Assembly: GCA_041398965.1 (NCBI GenBank)
Contig: JAWKTT010000054.1
Span: 1 to 21,354 of the forward strand
Origin: JAWKTT01 sp041398965
Lineage (GTDB): Bacteria > Planctomycetota > Planctomycetia > Planctomycetales > Planctomycetaceae
Length of the DNA: 21,354 nt
Reading direction: 5' to 3'
The position numbers and the translations under genes were made by a program. The notes below the pieces were generated by a model, which did not search any database, was not told the DNA's origin, and saw only the letters and a list, made by a program, of their open reading frames with translations. This document shows, one piece after another, positions 14,376-21,354 of the stretch (the stretch's first letter is position 1; each line of letters starts with the position of its first letter).

Positions 14376-15572
14376 TCAAACGACGCGGGCGATGACGCAT
14401 TTCAGGTAGGCGGTCTCGCGGCAGTGGGCGGAGACGGGGTGATCCCAGGACTGGCCACGCATCTCAAGGAACTGCATCGTGCGTCCCGCATCGAGTGCTG
14501 CTTTGGAGAGGATTTCTTCAAACATGTTCTGATCAACCAAGCCCGAGCAACTGCACGAAACGAGGAAGCCGCCGGGTGGTATCAGACGAATGGCAGAGAC
14601 GTTGAGCTTGAGGTAGGCCTTCGCGGCTCGATCGAGTCCGCCACGTGTGCGTGCCATTTTCGGCGGGTCGAGGATGACGACATCGAATTGCTCCTGCTTT
14701 TCGATCATGTCATTGAGGACGTGCGGAACATCCCCTTTGCGAAACTGAATCTGCCCGGCCACTCCGTTCTGTTCGGCATTCTTCGCAGCGAGTTCTAAGG
14801 CTCCCACCGAAGAGTCGACACAGACCGCCTCGCGGGCTCCCCCCTGTTTGACGGCGGTAATCCCAAAACTCCCGGAATAGCAGTGAGCATCCAAGACGCG
14901 GAGTCCCTTGGCCAATCTAGCGACCGCCATGCGGTTGTCCCGCTGATCGAAGTAGTAGCCGGTCTTCTGCCCTTCAACGACGTCGACGTGGAATTGCAAG
15001 CCGTTTTCTGAAATCAAAATGGGCTGTGGAGGTGCCTCGCCCCAGACGAGTCCATCTTCGACGTCGAGACCTTCCAGTTCGCCAATGCCCCGTTCTGTTC
15101 TGAGCCAGATCCCACGTGGTTGGAGCTTTTCGCGAAGCAGGTCGAGGAGAGTTTCCCGGTGCGTCGAGAGTCCTCGGCTGGTCCATTGCACGAGGAGCCA
15201 GTCTTGATACGCGTCGACTGTCAGCCCAGAGAGGCCATCTGATTCGCTGTAAACGACGCGACAATCGCGTGGGGGACTGGTTCCGAGGATTTGCGATCTC
15301 AGGGCAATTGCGGCATCAAGCCGGGCCGACCAGAAGGCACGATCCAGTGGGGTCTCTTTGTCCCAGACATACAGCCGCACCCGAATGTTGCTTTCCGGGT
15401 TGTAGAGTCCCCGAGCGATGAATTCGCCCCGATCAGTGACGACAGCCACTTCGTCACCGGCTGCGGGTGACCCTTTAACGCTCGCGATGGCACCAGCAAA
15501 GACCCAAGGGTGCTTCGAGAAGAACGGGAGTGCCCGACGGGGGCGAATGACAACTTGTGGAAGTGTGTTCAT
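14376..15572 (-). CDS. rlmI: RlmI-like class I rRNA (cytosine-5-)-methyltransferase
   Basis: A 398-residue protein, matching the roughly 396 residues of E. coli RlmI, which methylates C1962 of 23S rRNA. The N terminus (PQVVIRPRRALPFFSKHPWV, then GEFIARGLYNPESNIRVRLY) is the PUA-like RNA-binding domain. A middle domain contains VVYSESDGLSGLTVDAY and EGQKTGYYFDQRDNR. The SAM motif I is VLDAHCYSGSFGITAVKQGG, followed by AVCVDSSVGALELAAKNAE, VVILDPPKMARTRGG (motif IV, DPPK) and LVSCSCSGLV, which supplies the cysteine motif. The start ATG 15572 is chosen because an upstream extension to 15683 has no family counterpart; its ribosome site is weak. The stop is directly beside a small hairpin CATGC-N7-GCATG (14359-14375). 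The gene stands alone, convergent with DUF1501 and divergent from rmlA. The exact target base is inferred from family membership. Confidence 0.88.
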   Translation of the reverse strand: MNTLPQVVIRPRRALPFFSKHPWVFAGAIASVKGSPAAGDEVAVVTDRGEFIARGLYNPESNIRVRLYVWDKETPLDRAFWSARLDAAIALRSQILGTSPPRDCRVVYSESDGLSGLTVDAYQDWLLVQWTSRGLSTHRETLLDLLREKLQPRGIWLRTERGIGELEGLDVEDGLVWGEAPPQPILISENGLQFHVDVVEGQKTGYYFDQRDNRMAVARLAKGLRVLDAHCYSGSFGITAVKQGGAREAVCVDSSVGALELAAKNAEQNGVAGQIQFRKGDVPHVLNDMIEKQEQFDVVILDPPKMARTRGGLDRAAKAYLKLNVSAIRLIPPGGFLVSCSCSGLVDQNMFEEILSKAALDAGRTMQFLEMRGQSWDHPVSAHCRETAYLKCVIARVV

Positions 15573-15884
15573 AAAGAATTCGAGACTCGTAACGAAATGG
15601 AAGCGGTTCATCTCGGCAACAAAGTGGCCGAGAGAGACCGCACGCTGGTGGGACCGCTTGACCTCGCCTCTTGCGACGGTCATCTTCTACAGTGAGGATA
15701 GTTCTCAGTCGTTTGACGAAGTGATCGGAATCACCGGCAGACCGTAATCGTCACACAAAACCTGTGAGTGTCGAACCGTCTCCGCGTTCACGGCTACGAA
15801 TCGCAATCAACACCTGACCACAAACCACATCCCCCGATTTATCACCTGAGGTGGTCTGGCCTCTCAGGGCCAAACCAGTGACCC
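15573..15884. other. Divergent intergenic region between rlmI and rmlA
   Basis: About 310 nt with no supported gene. It must hold the promoters of both flanking genes. Near rmlA it contains a hairpin that ends 8 nt before the start codon (listed separately). No clear promoter boxes were found. Confidence 0.5.
15853..15876 (+). promoter_or_regulatory. Hairpin immediately upstream of the rmlA start
   Basis: GGT-C-TGGCC (15853-15861) pairs with GGCCA-A-ACC (15868-15876) around a 6-nt loop, with one C/A mismatch. It ends 8 nt before the ATG at 15885, where a Shine-Dalgarno sequence would normally lie, and no such sequence is visible. It could modulate ribosome access. Confidence 0.35.
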
Positions 15885-16769
15885 ATGAAAAACCAACGAC
15901 GTGGCATCATTCTGGCGGGTGGCAGCGGGACGCGGTTGTATCCGGCAACCCATGTCGTTTGCAAACAACTGTTGCCAATTTATGACAAGCCGATGGTCTA
16001 CTATCCACTCACAACCCTGATGTTGGCCGGGATTCGTGAGATTCTCATCATCAGTACACCCACCGACCTTCCGCTGTTCGAGCGTTTACTGGGTGACGGA
16101 TCACAGTGGGGGATGCGTTTTGACTACATCGTCCAACCCAAGCCCGAGGGGCTCGCTCAGGCGTTTCTCCTCGGAGAACGGTTCCTCGAAGGGGGGCCGG
16201 GCTGTTTGATTCTGGGGGACAACGTCTTTTATGGACAGGGGATGTCCCGCTGGCTACAAGGGGTGAGTGCCCGCAACGATGGGGCGACCGTCTTCGCGTA
16301 CCGTGTTCGCGACCCGCAACGGTATGGGGTGATTGAACTCGATTCTGATGGAAAACCGGTCAGCATCGAAGAGAAGCCGTCGCGGCCTAAGTCGCAGTTG
16401 GCCGTCACCGGGCTGTATTTCTACGACGAGCAAGTCGTGGAAATGGCCCGCCGGGTGAAGCCGTCACCTCGGGGCGAGTTGGAGATTACCGATGTCAACC
16501 GGATGTATCTCGAACAGCAGCAGTTGTCGGTCGAGGTCTTCAGTCGCGGATCGGCTTGGCTCGACACCGGGACACATCAGTCGCTGCAAGATGCGGCGAC
16601 GTTTGTCCGCGTATTGGAAGAGCGTCAGGGTTTGAAGATCGCCTGTCCCGAGGAGATCGCTTACCGTATGGGCTTCATTGATTCGACTCAGTTTGCCGCA
16701 CTCGCCGAGTCGCTTGGGAAGTCGTCCTATGGAGACTATCTCCTGTCGCTCATCGCAGGGCGGACGTAA
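15885..16769 (+). CDS. rmlA: Glucose-1-phosphate thymidylyltransferase (RmlA/RfbA)
   Basis: A 294-residue cytoplasmic nucleotidyltransferase that makes dTDP-glucose from dTTP and glucose-1-phosphate, the first step of dTDP-L-rhamnose and related sugars. The nucleotide-binding loop GIILAGGSGTRLYPAT (7-22) is followed by the family sequence KQLLPIYDKPMVYYPL, LAGIREILIISTP and QPKPEGLAQAFLLGE. GDNVFYGQGM contains the metal-binding Asp; RYGVIELDSDG, SIEEKPSRPKS, TGLYFYD and RGELEITDVNRMYLE complete the signature, with RGSAWLDTGTHQSL near the end. Length (about 290) is normal. Other rml genes (B, C, D) are not in the window. The stop codon overlaps the start of the RNase HII-like gene by one base (TAATG), so the two are translationally coupled. 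Confidence 0.96.
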   Translation: MKNQRRGIILAGGSGTRLYPATHVVCKQLLPIYDKPMVYYPLTTLMLAGIREILIISTPTDLPLFERLLGDGSQWGMRFDYIVQPKPEGLAQAFLLGERFLEGGPGCLILGDNVFYGQGMSRWLQGVSARNDGATVFAYRVRDPQRYGVIELDSDGKPVSIEEKPSRPKSQLAVTGLYFYDEQVVEMARRVKPSPRGELEITDVNRMYLEQQQLSVEVFSRGSAWLDTGTHQSLQDAATFVRVLEERQGLKIACPEEIAYRMGFIDSTQFAALAESLGKSSYGDYLLSLIAGRT

Positions 16770-17779
16770 TGCGACTGTTCCCCATTGATGAATCGCCAAA
16801 GGAACCGACCGGCTCGGGCCAATTGATCGGCATGGACGAAGCAGGCTACGGCCCGAATCTTGGCCCGATGGTCGTTGCCATCTCCGTCTGGAATACCCCT
16901 GACTCGCCTCAAGCATGCGACCCTTGGCGATTGCTTGCTGCAGGAGTTTCGCAGAAGAAGCCAACTGGCGAACAACTGATCGTCGGCGACTCGAAAGGGG
17001 TGTACCAACCGGGGAAGGGACTGGCAGTCCTCGAACGGACGGTATTGGCATTGCTCTCCACGCTCGGCTTCAAGCCGACGTCATTTCAAGAGTTATGTCG
17101 CCAGTTACATATCACGACGGCTATCGATGGAGGGGTCGGTTCCTGCTTTGCCGATGCCGGTCCGTGGTTGAAAGAGATGAATGTCTCGCTGCCGTTTACG
17201 GCATCCGCAGAGTCAATTCGGCGAGGAGCCGACTGTTTTGCGAAGGCTGCTGATTCGGCAGGTTTCCAACTGAAATCGCTCCATGCCGACGTCGTCAGCG
17301 AGCCACGGTTCAATCGTCTGGTCGAACGATACGACAGCAAAGGGGAGACTCTGTCACGAACCGCGATGTCGCTGCTGCATCATGTCTTTCCGAAGACTGG
17401 AACCGTCGAGACCCTCGTCATTGGCGACAAGCACGGCGGGCGAAACCGATACGCGGGTCTCCTCTCGGAATCCTTTGACGGCGCTATGCCGCAGATTCTG
17501 GAAGAAGGGACGCCGATCAGTCGGTATCGTTTCCCTCGCACCGAACTCCGTTTTCAGGCAAAGGGAGAACAGGAATTCCCCGTCGCCGTTGCTTCGATGG
17601 TTGCCAAGTATCTGCGTGAACTGGCGATGGAGTGCTTTAATCTCTATTGGTGCGAACGGATCCCCGATCTTGCTCCCACGAAAGGCTATCCGCAGGACGC
17701 CCGGCGTTTCTACTCCGCCATCCGGGAGATCGCCCCGGAAGAAGTGGTTCCCACAGACCTCATCTGGCGATCCCGCTAA
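16769..17779 (+). CDS. Divergent RNase HII-like protein
   Basis: A 336-residue protein with the RNase HII core spread over a larger frame; ordinary RNase HII has about 200-260 residues. LIGMDEAGYGPNLGPMVVA (19-37) matches the first active-site motif with D23 and E24. VGDSKGVYQPGKGL (72-85) corresponds to the DSKKLS segment, VIGDKHGGRNRY (217-228) supplies the third acidic residue D220, and AVASMVAKYLREL (273-285) matches the ASIxAKxxRD helix with E284 in place of Asp. GYP (306-308) is also present. The four acidic positions are kept, so cleavage of RNA in RNA:DNA hybrids is possible, but about 100 residues (roughly 95-210) between the second and third motifs have no counterpart. It overlaps rmlA by one base, though no functional link is obvious. 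Whether it replaces or accompanies a normal RNase HII in this genome cannot be told from the window. Confidence 0.78.
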   Translation: MRLFPIDESPKEPTGSGQLIGMDEAGYGPNLGPMVVAISVWNTPDSPQACDPWRLLAAGVSQKKPTGEQLIVGDSKGVYQPGKGLAVLERTVLALLSTLGFKPTSFQELCRQLHITTAIDGGVGSCFADAGPWLKEMNVSLPFTASAESIRRGADCFAKAADSAGFQLKSLHADVVSEPRFNRLVERYDSKGETLSRTAMSLLHHVFPKTGTVETLVIGDKHGGRNRYAGLLSESFDGAMPQILEEGTPISRYRFPRTELRFQAKGEQEFPVAVASMVAKYLRELAMECFNLYWCERIPDLAPTKGYPQDARRFYSAIREIAPEEVVPTDLIWRSR

Positions 17780-17819
17780 TCTTCCTGGCGACATCACGAT
17801 GCGGACTCGTCGGAGCGAC

Positions 17820-18467
17820 CTACTCGTAGCGTTCTTCGGTCCAAGGGTCGCCGTGGGAGTGGTAGCCGAGTTGCTCCCAGTAGCCGGGAGAGTCACTCTC
17901 GACGAGATGTAGATTGGTGACCCACTTGGCACTTTTCCAAGCGTAAAGACGCGGGACGATCAAACGGACCGGGCCACCATGGTCGGCATCGAGCGGCGAG
18001 CCGTCGTGAGTATCGGCCAGCAAGGTGTCGGGGGAGAGCAAATACTCGATGGGGAGATTCGTCGTCCAGCCTGCATCAGCCCCGCCGACGATCGCAAACT
18101 TTGCTCGCGGGTCGATTCCTGCGTGGCGCAGGAGGTCCGAAACGAGCACCCCTTCCCAAAGGTTCCCGAGTCGGGACCAGCGAGTGACGCAGTGAAAGTC
18201 TGCGAAAACCTGCACTCGGGGAAATGCTCGAAACTCATCCCAACTCCATCGCAACGGATGCTCGACGAGTCCCGTGATGGTCAACGTCCATTCAGCAAGG
18301 TCAATCTGCGGGACTGTCGTCGCATGCAGGACGGGCCATTTCCGTGTTCGCACTTGTCCGGGTGGAATTCGATCGGCCCGCAGCGTGTCGGGACTGATGA
18401 CGACATCAGCCGACAACCCGACCGGAACGGGTGGTTCCCCGGGCTGATACTTCGGGTCTTCCTGCAT
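17820..18467 (-). CDS. Sulfite-oxidase-like molybdopterin oxidoreductase (YuiH-type)
   Basis: A 215-residue protein of the oxidoreductase molybdopterin-binding (SUOX/YedY) fold, in the short form. The start ATG 18467 is fixed by a strong AAGGAGGAG 8 nt upstream; an in-frame extension to 18533 is rejected. The body shows PQIDLAEWTLTITGLVEHPL (53-72), then FHCVTRWSRLGNLWEGV (91-107) with C93 as the expected molybdenum-ligating cysteine, followed by ADHGGPVRLIVPRLYAWKSA (161-180). The C terminus GYWEQLGYHSHGDPWTEERY matches the small YuiH-like subfamily. No Tat or Sec signal is present, so it is probably cytoplasmic, unlike MsrP/YedY. The substrate is unknown. It is the last gene of a minus-strand cluster, 91 nt after the small membrane protein, and its strong ribosome site suggests high independent expression. 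Confidence 0.9.
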   Translation of the reverse strand: MQEDPKYQPGEPPVPVGLSADVVISPDTLRADRIPPGQVRTRKWPVLHATTVPQIDLAEWTLTITGLVEHPLRWSWDEFRAFPRVQVFADFHCVTRWSRLGNLWEGVLVSDLLRHAGIDPRAKFAIVGGADAGWTTNLPIEYLLSPDTLLADTHDGSPLDADHGGPVRLIVPRLYAWKSAKWVTNLHLVESDSPGYWEQLGYHSHGDPWTEERYE

Positions 18468-18558
18468 GGCAATACTCCTCCTTGCGTGACCGAACTCTGA
18501 AGCAAGAAATACGTCGCGTGACTCGATTGTCAAAATCTCGCAACAGTTGACTCGTCAC

Positions 18559-18831
18559 TCACTCATTGATTGTGTCATCAGTCGATTGCTCAGCTCGGGT
18601 GATCCGGGTGAGCCAGCGTCCCCAGAGCAGATATTGCAACGTCAACACCCCCCCGGCCCCGAGAGCAACGAGCAGAATCCACATGGCTCCGGGCAACACC
18701 AAGGCCAGAATGCCGAAAAGGCCAGCCGAGACCGCCAGCAATGCGACCAGCGCCAAGCACGTGGCACTGTTGCGTTCCCCCTCTGTGGGGGGGCGCTCGG
18801 TCTCCTCCGCAACCGGCAGACGTGGGGTCAC
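18559..18831 (-). CDS. Small two-helix membrane protein
   Basis: A 90-residue protein of unknown function. Residues about 24-46 and 49-70 are hydrophobic helices separated by PGAM, the N-terminal 22 residues are polar and acidic/basic, and the tail RWLTRITRAEQSTDDTINE is charged. Its GTG start overlaps the stop of the upstream SRPBCC gene (GTGA), so translation is probably coupled, which supports it being a real gene. By the positive-inside rule both termini would face the cytoplasm. No relative was recognised. Confidence 0.72.
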   Translation of the reverse strand: MTPRLPVAEETERPPTEGERNSATCLALVALLAVSAGLFGILALVLPGAMWILLVALGAGGVLTLQYLLWGRWLTRITRAEQSTDDTINE

Positions 18832-19286
18832 GACAGTTCTCCCGAACTGACGATTTTCTCCAGCTGCTGTTGGCGATAGAAGTAACCGTCCTCGAGCATA
18901 TCAAGAATCTTTTCTTCCGTCACAATGAAGCCCAGCACTCCTCCTGGCTTCAAAAATTCGATCCGATCAACCATGTGGACACCATTGTTGGTGGCGACAA
19001 ACGTGTGCGTGTGCAGCCACTCTCGCATCGCCCCTTCCACCTGTTTCTCGACGATTTTTTCGGAGTGCAGAAGTTCGATGATTTCGTGAGCCCCCCGATT
19101 CACTCGGCCAAAACTGTTGATCTCAAACGTCACCTTTGATCCCACCTCGACGACTTCCGGGGCCGAGACGAATCGCAACCCAGCATTTGGCGTGCTGATG
19201 AGTTCGACGTTTTTCGGACGAAGCAAAAATTCATACAGCGAGCGAGGTGAACAGGCGAGATCAGTCGTATATTCAAAAAGTGACAT
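18828..19286 (-). CDS. SRPBCC (START/Bet v1-fold) family protein
   Basis: A 152-residue protein with the ligand-binding SRPBCC pattern: an opening strand MSLFEYTTDLACSPRSLYEF, a helix-loop FLLRPKNVELISTP, then a strand run GSKVTFEINSFGRVNRGAHEII, REWLHTHTFVATNNGVHMVDRIEF, and a long C-terminal helix (EEKILDMLEDGYFYRQQQLEKIVS). Members bind hydrophobic small molecules or act as cyclase/dehydratase-like enzymes; no catalytic residue can be assigned. It starts at ATG 19286, 39 nt after the cytochrome gene, and its stop overlaps the next start by four bases. The context suggests a role together with the membrane protein and redox genes, but the ligand is unknown. Confidence 0.85.
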   Translation of the reverse strand: MSLFEYTTDLACSPRSLYEFLLRPKNVELISTPNAGLRFVSAPEVVEVGSKVTFEINSFGRVNRGAHEIIELLHSEKIVEKQVEGAMREWLHTHTFVATNNGVHMVDRIEFLKPGGVLGFIVTEEKILDMLEDGYFYRQQQLEKIVSSGELS

Positions 19287-19325
19287 GAGATGTCTTTTGT
19301 ATGAGTGACGCGAAGTGGTTGATTG

Positions 19326-21353
19326 TCATTGGCTGACGCTGTCGGGTGAAGTGACCGTTTCGGCCTTTCGCCCAGTCACTGCGACTCCTTGAGAAATTGT
19401 CGACAGTGATTCGAGGAAAGCGATGAGATCATCGACCGCTGCGTCTGCAAGGGGTTCCTTCAGTTGATGCTGATGCACATGAAACAGGTCCCTCAATGTA
19501 CTCGCACGGCCATCATGAAGGAACCGGGACCGATGTCCCACACCTAACAATGACGGGGGATTAAACTCGGTTCGTCCTGCCTCATCAACCAGTCCGACAT
19601 CATAGACCCCGTCCGAAGTGTAGGCTGGAGGGGTATGACATTTTGCACAACCGAGAGTCGCAAACTGTTTTCCTCCGCGAACAACGGCCGGCTCGTCCGG
19701 TTGACGGATCGCAGGGGGAGGCGTCAGTGTTTCAAGATAGGCGACAATGTCGGAAACCTGATCGGCAGTGACTGGCGGGCCGTGCATCGTGGTTCGAATC
19801 GACTTCTCAACCTGTTCTGCCAGGCTGTTCGACGCCCCCGTCCATGCCCAGGGGGGGGTCTGATGAACTCCCAGAAGTGACGGAATTCGCTTTGGTGCCC
19901 CGTAGTCGTTGTCCCCCAAGGTGTCGACAATTTCGTCGACAGTATGCCCCTCAGCATGACAGGTGCTGCAACTCATCCAACTGTCGAGCGAAATCTTGGC
20001 ACTGAAGAACAGTTGCTCGCCCCGTTCCGCTGCGGTGAGCGGACGATCAGTTCCGATGGAGATCGTTCGCAAAAGAACTTTGTTGACGGCATCGACGACG
20101 CTGATGCTGTCCGACAGTTGATTCGCGACATACAGAGTCTCCCGAGATGGACTCCATGCGAGGGCGACAGGTCGCTCGCCGACCTCGACCTCGTTAAGGT
20201 GGTATCGATCGGATCCAAACGCCACCTCGCGAGCCCCCTGATACAGCATCGCCAGTCGTCCGTCGGGTGTGACTCGAACTGGTCCCGGATCACCTGCATG
20301 GTTCTCCGCATTTCCCAGTGAGACGATCCACGCCCCTTCAACCAGATCAGCCTCAGGGTCTAAGAACTGTCCGGCCCCGAAGACCCGCACACCGTTGAAC
20401 AACAAGATTCCCCAAGTGACGTCGTCAAAGTCCGCTAAGGCCCGCTTGTTGAGATGCTGCTGGACAACATGAATTTCTGACTCGTCCGCCGATGTGACCA
20501 GTCCGCGTATGTTGTTCCCCGGCCACTCACGAATCGACGTGACACTCCACTTTTCCGGTTCAACAATCGCCACGCGACAACGAAAGGCGTCTGCAACCAG
20601 CAATCTTTCTGCGTTCGGCAGCCACAACATCTCCCTCGGAGCAAACGGCATCCGTCGACTCGCGACAAGACGCAGCGGTTCAACTTCCCTAGACTCGTCC
20701 GTCTGCGGTTCGATGGAAACAATGGTCAACGTATGCGTCCAACGAGAAGAGACGAATACCTGACTCGCATCCGGGCTGACATGGATTCGCAACGAATCCT
20801 CGGGAACCTTGATCGACCCCTTTGCCTGAACTTGTGGTCCCGTTGATTCGAGCAACAGCAGTCGTCCCCCTCCGGCATCAAGAGCGAAGAATTGATTGGT
20901 CGTGCCCGGCACGACACAGAGGTCAACAATTCGCTGCCCGATAACTTGCTCTGCAACCACTTCGTAGGTCTTGGGATCAATCGAAACAAGTTCGCCGGTC
21001 CCTTCGCACGCCACTCGAATCAATCCCGTTGACTCATCCCAAATGACGCCACTCGGTCGAGATCGTGCTGCCAGCGACTCCGCCGTTGCGTCGCTTTCGC
21101 CGTGAGGATCAACTTCGATGGAAGCCCCCTTCGTCGGCGGTTCCCCATTGACCCTGGTCCCCGTCCAGATGACCGCGAGGAGACCTCCCCCCAAGAGGCA
21201 GACCGCCATCGCCCGACGACTCAGCCACAAGATGAGACGTTGGGAATGAGAGTCGCCGACCGGCATCAAGACACGCTCAGCTGTCGGGCAGGTACCGGGC
21301 AGGTCCACGCAATTCGGCTCGCCGCCGTCGATAATGTTGTGCGTTCGTTGCAT
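19326..21353 (-). CDS. Beta-propeller protein with C-terminal di-haem cytochrome c domain
   Basis: A 675-residue envelope protein. A hydrophobic anchor (about 46-65) follows LSRRAMAVCLL. Residues about 95-435 form a YVTN/quinoprotein-like beta propeller, with repeats such as LVSIDPKTYEVV, RIHVSPDASQVFVSS, RPVALAWSPSRETLYVA and SDSISVVDAVNKVLLRT. Two c-type haem sites follow: CSTCH (462-466) and CAKCH (569-573), in a di-haem cytochrome c peroxidase/MauG-like arrangement that includes RIPSLLGVHQTPPWAWTG, SLLGVGHRSRFLHDGRASTLRDLF and a His-rich HVHQHQ. It would act in the periplasm as an oxidase, peroxidase or electron acceptor. The ATG at 21353 lies at the window edge; the real start may be ATG 21266 or outside the window, and the residues before the anchor do not look like a signal peptide. 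It heads a four-gene minus-strand cluster. Confidence 0.88.
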   Translation of the reverse strand: MQRTHNIIDGGEPNCVDLPGTCPTAERVLMPVGDSHSQRLILWLSRRAMAVCLLGGGLLAVIWTGTRVNGEPPTKGASIEVDPHGESDATAESLAARSRPSGVIWDESTGLIRVACEGTGELVSIDPKTYEVVAEQVIGQRIVDLCVVPGTTNQFFALDAGGGRLLLLESTGPQVQAKGSIKVPEDSLRIHVSPDASQVFVSSRWTHTLTIVSIEPQTDESREVEPLRLVASRRMPFAPREMLWLPNAERLLVADAFRCRVAIVEPEKWSVTSIREWPGNNIRGLVTSADESEIHVVQQHLNKRALADFDDVTWGILLFNGVRVFGAGQFLDPEADLVEGAWIVSLGNAENHAGDPGPVRVTPDGRLAMLYQGAREVAFGSDRYHLNEVEVGERPVALAWSPSRETLYVANQLSDSISVVDAVNKVLLRTISIGTDRPLTAAERGEQLFFSAKISLDSWMSCSTCHAEGHTVDEIVDTLGDNDYGAPKRIPSLLGVHQTPPWAWTGASNSLAEQVEKSIRTTMHGPPVTADQVSDIVAYLETLTPPPAIRQPDEPAVVRGGKQFATLGCAKCHTPPAYTSDGVYDVGLVDEAGRTEFNPPSLLGVGHRSRFLHDGRASTLRDLFHVHQHQLKEPLADAAVDDLIAFLESLSTISQGVAVTGRKAETVTSPDSVSQ

Positions 21354-21354
21354 G

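Noticed and set aside
1..21354. Search for tRNA, rRNA, CRISPR arrays, insertion sequences, attachment sites and phage genes.
   Set aside because: No cloverleaf with a T-loop, no regularly spaced repeats, no transposase or integrase motifs and no flanking inverted repeats were seen on either strand.

Overview
The window looks like a piece of a Planctomycetota chromosome (order Planctomycetales is the best guess). The reasons are a DUF1559 pseudopilin-like gene followed by a small carboxypeptidase-regulatory lipoprotein, a twin-arginine DUF1501 protein, an HPD-less J-like domain with the N-terminal pattern YxxWLGIPxxxxPPxHYxLL, a divergent RNase HII-like protein, and a beta-propeller/di-haem cytochrome c. 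Base composition is moderately GC-rich by eye and even across the window. I see no rRNA, tRNA, CRISPR array, transposase or integrase, so this reads as ordinary chromosome rather than a mobile island.

Layout. (1) 1-2127, minus: an NtrC-type response regulator cut by the window edge, preceded in its operon by a membrane-bound sensor histidine kinase. (2) 2414-5340, plus: divergent from the kinase lies an HtrA-like protein whose three catalytic positions all read as glutamate. A good sigma-54 promoter match lies just upstream of it. A SulP anion transporter follows, closed by a hairpin terminator. (3) 5562-6548, minus: a two-helix ion channel with an RCK/TrkA cytoplasmic part and an abnormal selectivity filter. 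(4) 7062-10717, plus: a lidless Hsp70, a J-like/MshEN/membrane-anchored protein, and a MenG/UbiE methyltransferase. (5) 11222-12658, plus: the DUF1559 and lipoprotein pair with a strong intrinsic terminator, then DUF1501 (12973-14313). (6) 14376-15572, minus: an RlmI-like rRNA methyltransferase. (7) 15885-17779, plus: RmlA, with an RNase HII-like gene overlapping it by one base. (8) 17820-21353, minus: a four-gene redox cluster of beta-propeller di-haem cytochrome c, SRPBCC protein, small membrane protein and sulfite-oxidase-like molybdoenzyme.

The strongest candidate for an undescribed system is the pair at 7062-9789. The Hsp70 has lost its alpha-helical lid, carries Asp where DnaK has Arg167 (the residue that contacts the HPD aspartate of J proteins), and has a polar interdomain linker. 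The next gene encodes a J-like domain with no HPD motif, fused to a MshEN-type domain and a C-terminal membrane hairpin. The changes on the two partners match each other, which suggests a membrane-tethered chaperone pair that couples without HPD and may be nucleotide-controlled. The second most interesting region is the kinase/regulator operon with the divergent sigma-54 promoter driving a triad-less HtrA-like protein, which looks like a self-contained envelope-sensing circuit.

All domain calls were made by reading translations by eye; no database search was run.
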